From the NCBI GenBank assembly GCA_903813345.2, contig CAIIXF020000012.1, positions 33,430,572 through 33,494,571 on the forward strand: a stretch of 64,000 nt of DNA. Direction: 5' to 3'. Positions 41,801-47,800 of the stretch are shown here, in pieces (position 1 is the stretch's first letter; the number at the start of each line of letters is the position of its first letter). The notes under the pieces were generated by a model that saw nothing but the letters and a program-made list of their open reading frames with translations, had not been told where the DNA came from and made no database searches. Source of the stretch: Owenia fusiformis (lineage: Eukaryota; Annelida; Polychaeta; Sabellida; Oweniidae). The position numbers and the translations under genes were made by a program.

Positions 41801-44800
41801 AAAGGCCCCTTCTCTTCTCAAGGCCCTTCCCAAGGCCCTTCCCTGCATTTTCCATGTATGCTATGAGAATTAATTGTTTAAATATTGGATGGACATAATA
41901 ATCCAAAGGCCCTTCCCAAGGCCCTTCCCTCTATGGTGCTTCAAAAGTTTACCTGTTCCATATATGCAATGAGAGACTCCCTGTTGTTCTGCCACTCCTG
42001 AGGGAGTTGATTGTGTGGAGGGTATTTACAACAGGATAGTTCCACTGTGATCTCAAAGCAGCTACTGTGAAGATAGTTGAAATCCTGCATCCCACCTAAA
42101 AACACAAACACACTTTATCTTTACATACAGGATGTTCAAAAAATAACAGGATTGGATCTGGCATTTTGTTAGTACTAGATCCATGTTAGAATTTTTATTT
42201 TTTTTATTTTAATGCAATTTAATTGGACACAAAACACTGTGATAAATATCACTGTGAAGGGCAAAATGACCATCATGTCATCAGATCTTGGCACCAGTGG
42301 GCTCTTACATCTGTAAAAATTTCAAGTTGAGTAGGTAAGAGTTTTTCTTGAATTTCAATGATATACGAGGGGTGATCCAAAAGTCTTGGACGCCCTGCTC
42401 TATTTTTGTTGGTTTTTGTTAAAATTACTCTAAACTTTCCAATAATAAAGACCAACAACCTAACTACTTTGTGTATTAATTTTATGGAGCAATGATATAT
42501 TTTGTATAGTTTTCTAGATAGTTTTTAATACAGAGACCCTGCCACCCGGAACGGTATTCGCACATGGCAACTTTCAGCCTTAAGTGTTACCGCCATTTCA
42601 CTTGTTTCACAAGTCTTCACCACTATATTTCTTTGAATTTTGAATGTTAAACCATGTTAGTTTACTTCCTTTGTTAGTAGGCAACCAATTAATTGTGTTT
42701 TAATTATAATGTCACATATGACAATGGCCGCACATGTCAAATTCTAAGAAAATGCCATCAGACAAGCAACCCTCATTCTGGTATCATTTTTGCTGCAAGA
42801 TGGCTGCTGAAATGCAGAACACGAAAGAAATCAAAGTGGAACAAAGAATACTACAAGATATTTTGACTATTATTGACCTTGAACAGCTACCATATGCACG
42901 ATACAGTCTATCTATGGCTGCATGTAATTTTCTTCCTTTTCTCCAAGTTGAAAGGATGGTTGAAAGAAAATGTTTTTTACTCATTGAATGAGGTTTAGAG
43001 TAGCACTCCAGCAGCATTTGTATCACATAAGCAATGACGGTTTCATAAATGTCTTCCATTCATTGGTAAAGTGGTATGAAAAATGTGTTCAAATTCGTGG
43101 AAAATATGTTGAAAAGTATGTCTTAATATGTGAAGATGATGATGGCAGATGACACTCAGATTGAAAATCGAAAATTCTCTCATATCATGGCTGGTGTTAG
43201 GTTGTGCACATGCACCTAAAGTATTTGCCATATTATAACAGTTGTGACGTGATTTGCTATATTTATATACCGTTCCGGGTGGCAGGGACCCGGTATTAAA
43301 AGAAATGTAGAAAAGTAGCTAAAATATATTATTTTCTGTTGAAACTTATACATAAAGTTGTTAAGATGTTGATCTTTATTATCTGAAAGTTTCATGTAGT
43401 TATATTAAAAAATAGCAAAGTTAGAGCAGGGCGTCCAAGACTTTTGGATCACCCCTCGTAAAACCAGTTGTAAAAAAACTTGTTAATTTTGTTATGGTTC
43501 AACCCTCATATAACAAAATGTATGTATTATTTTGTATAAATATCTCATGTCGATATTTCATATATAGATATTTTGTGTAAAGTAAAACCTTTACTTAAAA
43601 GTATGAATAAAACCTTTACTTAACAGGTTTTACAGTACATAAAATATCAATATACATGCTCTGAAAAACATGAGAAGGATATTTGAAAAAATCACAAAAT
43701 GAGAGCAGTTTTATCAAAATATAGAACTAAAAAAGGTTTTATAGTACATAAAATATCAATATATATGCTCTGAAAAACATGAGAATGATATTTTTAAAAT
43801 AATCACAAAATAAGAGCATTTTTATCAGAATATATGGATCGCCCCTTGTATATAAGCACCTCTCAATTGTGAATACCTCTCAATGGGAATGTGTTTTATT
43901 GTTCACATTTTTAACCTGTCAATGGCTTGCATGTTAAAAAATCTTAAAATGTGAACACCTGCCAATCTGAACATTTTACTCGAGATAATAATTTCATAGA
44001 TATATTTCATATAAATGCTAATCAAGTATTGCATAAGCTATTTTAATATACATTGTATACATGTCCTGGACTAATATAATTAATATTTCAGTGCGGGTAT
44101 TTTATAAACATATACTATTATACTTGCATAAATAAACAATATTAAAACTACATTAATCCAGATAGATGTGGAATCAAAGATTGTACTGTTCTATGATGAA
44201 TGTTTGCTTTCTGTTTTCAGTTGACAAGCTGGTTTACACACTTCTTGTGAAACCGCATGTAATTGGAATTAGGCTGCCTCTGCCTGGTATATATGTCTAG
44301 GACAATAGACACCCTGGGTATAGTCTGTCACGTGACTTCATGGATGAAGTGTGCGCGAGTGATTCGCATTTTCTTTCGCTTGAGGTTTGTAATCACACTT
44401 TTTACATGTTTTAAGATTTTGTATCTCTGTGAAACTTGTCCCGTACCATCAATGTCTGAAGACGATCTAATTCACCAAATATCTCATCCAAGCGTGTCCC
44501 GGTTAAAGAGAAATTCGCACTTTTGTGTCTCGCAAAATGACGTGTGCGCGAGTAAATCGAATTTTACGAAGGATGGGTGCGCGAGTCTAAAATATTTTTA
44601 TTCACTTGAGACAATTCTGCAAGCTAAGGCAGAATACAACTCACGTGACATTTGTTTTTGTCATCTTAAAGTAGTATGTTAAAGAATAGTTTGCTATTTT
44701 GTAGATGTTTCATGTATGGCACATACATGTCTACGTTTAATGACAATAAATGTTTTGAAATAGCTTGTAGGGCTGTCCGGCATTGCAGGTGAATTAAAAT

Positions 44801-47800
44801 TTGAACCAAAAATTGAATTAAATTTTTGGCGGTCTCATAAAACCGGCAGCATATTCATTTATTGACATCCCATACAAGGGGGGGGGGTCAGAGTTGTTAT
44901 GTAGTTACTCGGCATCCGCCACGATCAGAACCATGTAAGGAATAGTAAGGGGGAGCCCATGATACCAAGTAATATCAAATAATTATAGGAGCTTCTAACT
45001 TCTTCCGCATCCCCACCCTTGGTATACGCAGCTGACAAAATGGATCGGTACGGGTCAAAAGCTGGACCTGTACGGGTTAACGGTTTTATTTGAATTTAAA
45101 ACAGCTATAACTTGCTCAATATTGACTTCTTCGTATCTAAGTTGAAATATATGATCCCTCCGAATGATTTTAAGTACCCCCAAAGTTCACCCGTACAGGT
45201 CCAGCTTTTGACCCATACCGGTCCATTTCGTCAGCTGCGTATACCAAGGGTGGTCCAACATACTTTGTTTTTACAGACTCAGAAATCAATGTTCGCTATA
45301 AATGTAGCAATATAATATGAGCTTTCGTGTACTCAGATCCTCCATTTGTAAAAAACAATTGAAGAACAGCATAATAGAAAGTCAAATACAAAATTGATTT
45401 GCGCCCAAAATAGTTTGGGTAATGATTCCCGTCACTACCATGCATTTGTCCCCAAAGCAAGGTATTCTGATGGGTAAAATCTTGATACCTCCCCCTCCCC
45501 TACTAAAAATGATTTGAATTTGGTTTAAAAATATATACCCCAAGAACACTTTAAGGTATCATAAATTATTGAGGTAGTTATTAGTTAGAAAACACCGTGC
45601 CCTTATAGTATTTATTACAATTCTAGAACAATTTCATGAAACGACTCATAAGGAAATTGTTTTTGTAACTGTTTGTACATTTCATATGTTTTTGAATCAC
45701 CTTGTAACAAAATCAATATTGTGTCTAGCTTGCAGAATTGTTTAAAATGAATATAAATATGTTAGACTCGCGCACCCATCCTTCGTAAAATTCGATTTAC
45801 TCGCGCACACGTCATTTTGCGAGACACAAAAGTGCGAATTTCTCTTTAACCGGGACACGCTTGGATGAGATATTTGGTGAATTAGATCGTCTTCAGACAT
45901 TGATGGTACGGGACAAGTTTCACAGAGATACAAAATCTTAAAACATGTAAAAAGTGTGATTACAAACCTCAAGCGAAAGAAAATGCGAATCACTCGCGCA
46001 CACGTCATCCATGAAGTCACGTGACAGACTATACCCAGGGTGATAGAACAAATACCTAAAGTTACATTTTGATAAACAGCAATATTATTGTGACTGCCAT
46101 CTTACTGGTTGCTATAGTGATGGCTAAACGACCAAACATTGTGGCAAGAATTTTCATGGGTAAAATTTAATTACAAGAGGCTAAAGGTTTACTATACTAG
46201 TACCAGTGGCCTGCCACGCATTAAAGCAAGTGGGCGTAGCACCCACCTGAGATTTGAAAAAACAGGCTTGCACCCATCTGAGAATTCATTCGCACCAACT
46301 TGAAAATGAGAAAATCATGAAAAATGGGCATATTTTGACCAATTTTGGTCTTAATTCTGAAAATCAGATTTTTGCACCTACTTGAGAAAAAATCCTAGGG
46401 AGAACACTGAGTACACATAAAACAATTCTGAAATAACAAAGTTTTTTTTCTATAAAATATTAATGTATTTTTCCAAATAATATTATACTGTGATCCTTTA
46501 TTGCTTGTTTTTAAAGTTTTCTTTAACGAAGATAAGATTTCAAATGTTTCAAGCAAACACTGAATGAACATAAAAGTCTAGAATAAACAATATTACTGAG
46601 GTAAAATCTTTCGACTGGCAATAAATCATTTTTTTGATACCTAACATAATACTATAAGCTGCTTAACTCAAAAACCTACACTGATCTTTTAACCTTTTCT
46701 TTCAAAAGCATCAGTGAAACTACAAAACTCAGTTAAAGTGAAGTATCACATTTCATGTTTAGTTTATAACTGAAGAAGTATTTTATGTTTTGCTTGTCAT
46801 GTATACTGTTAATATGACAGTAAATGCGTCCTCTGTAACACTGACTGAAGTTTTTAAATAAATTGTTTGTAATATACCGTGTACAATATTTAAGTAAAAA
46901 ATGTTTAGTCTGAACACTATTGGGACTGCCTTAAAGTGTTCATACAGACAAGTGTTCATACAGAAAAGTGTTCATACAGAAAAGTGTTCATACAGACAAG
47001 TGTTCATACAGACAAGAGTTCATACAGACAAGAGTTCATACAGACAAGAGTTCATACAGACAAGTGTTCATACAAACAAGTGTTCATACAGACAAGAGTT
47101 CATACAGACAAGAGTTCATACAGACAAGAGTTCATACAGACAAGTGTTCATACAGACAAGTGTTCATACAGACAAGAGTTCATACAGACAAGACTTCATA
47201 CAGACAAGTGTTCATACAGACAAGAGTTCATACAGACAAGAGTTCATACAGACAAGTGTTCATACAGACAAGTGTTCATACAGACAAGTGTTCATACAGA
47301 CAAGTGTTCATACAGACAAGTGTTCATATAGACAAGTGTTCATACAGACAAGAGTTCATACAGACAAGACTTCATACAGACAAGAGTTCATACAGACAAG
47401 AGTTCATACAGACAAGAGTTCATACAGACAAGTGTTCATACAGACAAGACTTCATACAGACAAGTGTTCATACAGACAAGAGTTCATACAGACAAGAGTT
47501 CATACAGACAAGTGTTCATACAGACAAGTGTTCATACAGACAAGTGTTCATACAGACAAGTGTTCATACAGACAAGTGTTCATATAGACAAGTGTTCATA
47601 CAGACAAGTGTTCATACAGACAAGTGTTCATACAGACAAGTGTTCATACAGACAAGTGTTCATACAGACAAGTGTTCATACAGACAAGTATTCATACAGA
47701 CAAGTGTTCATACAGACAAGTGTTCATACAGACAAGTGTTCATACAGACAAGTGTTCATACAGACAAGTGTTCATACAGACAAGTGTTCACTTGTTGAAG

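Noticed and set aside
42734-43059. Transposase fragment in the mariner-like element
   Set aside because: ORFs of 85 and 91 codons on opposite strands show no DDE-type motifs that I can recognise.
44263-46020. Protein-coding gene suggested by similar ORFs of 139 and 92 codons on opposite strands
   Set aside because: Both ORFs are the same inverted terminal repeat read in the same direction relative to the element end.
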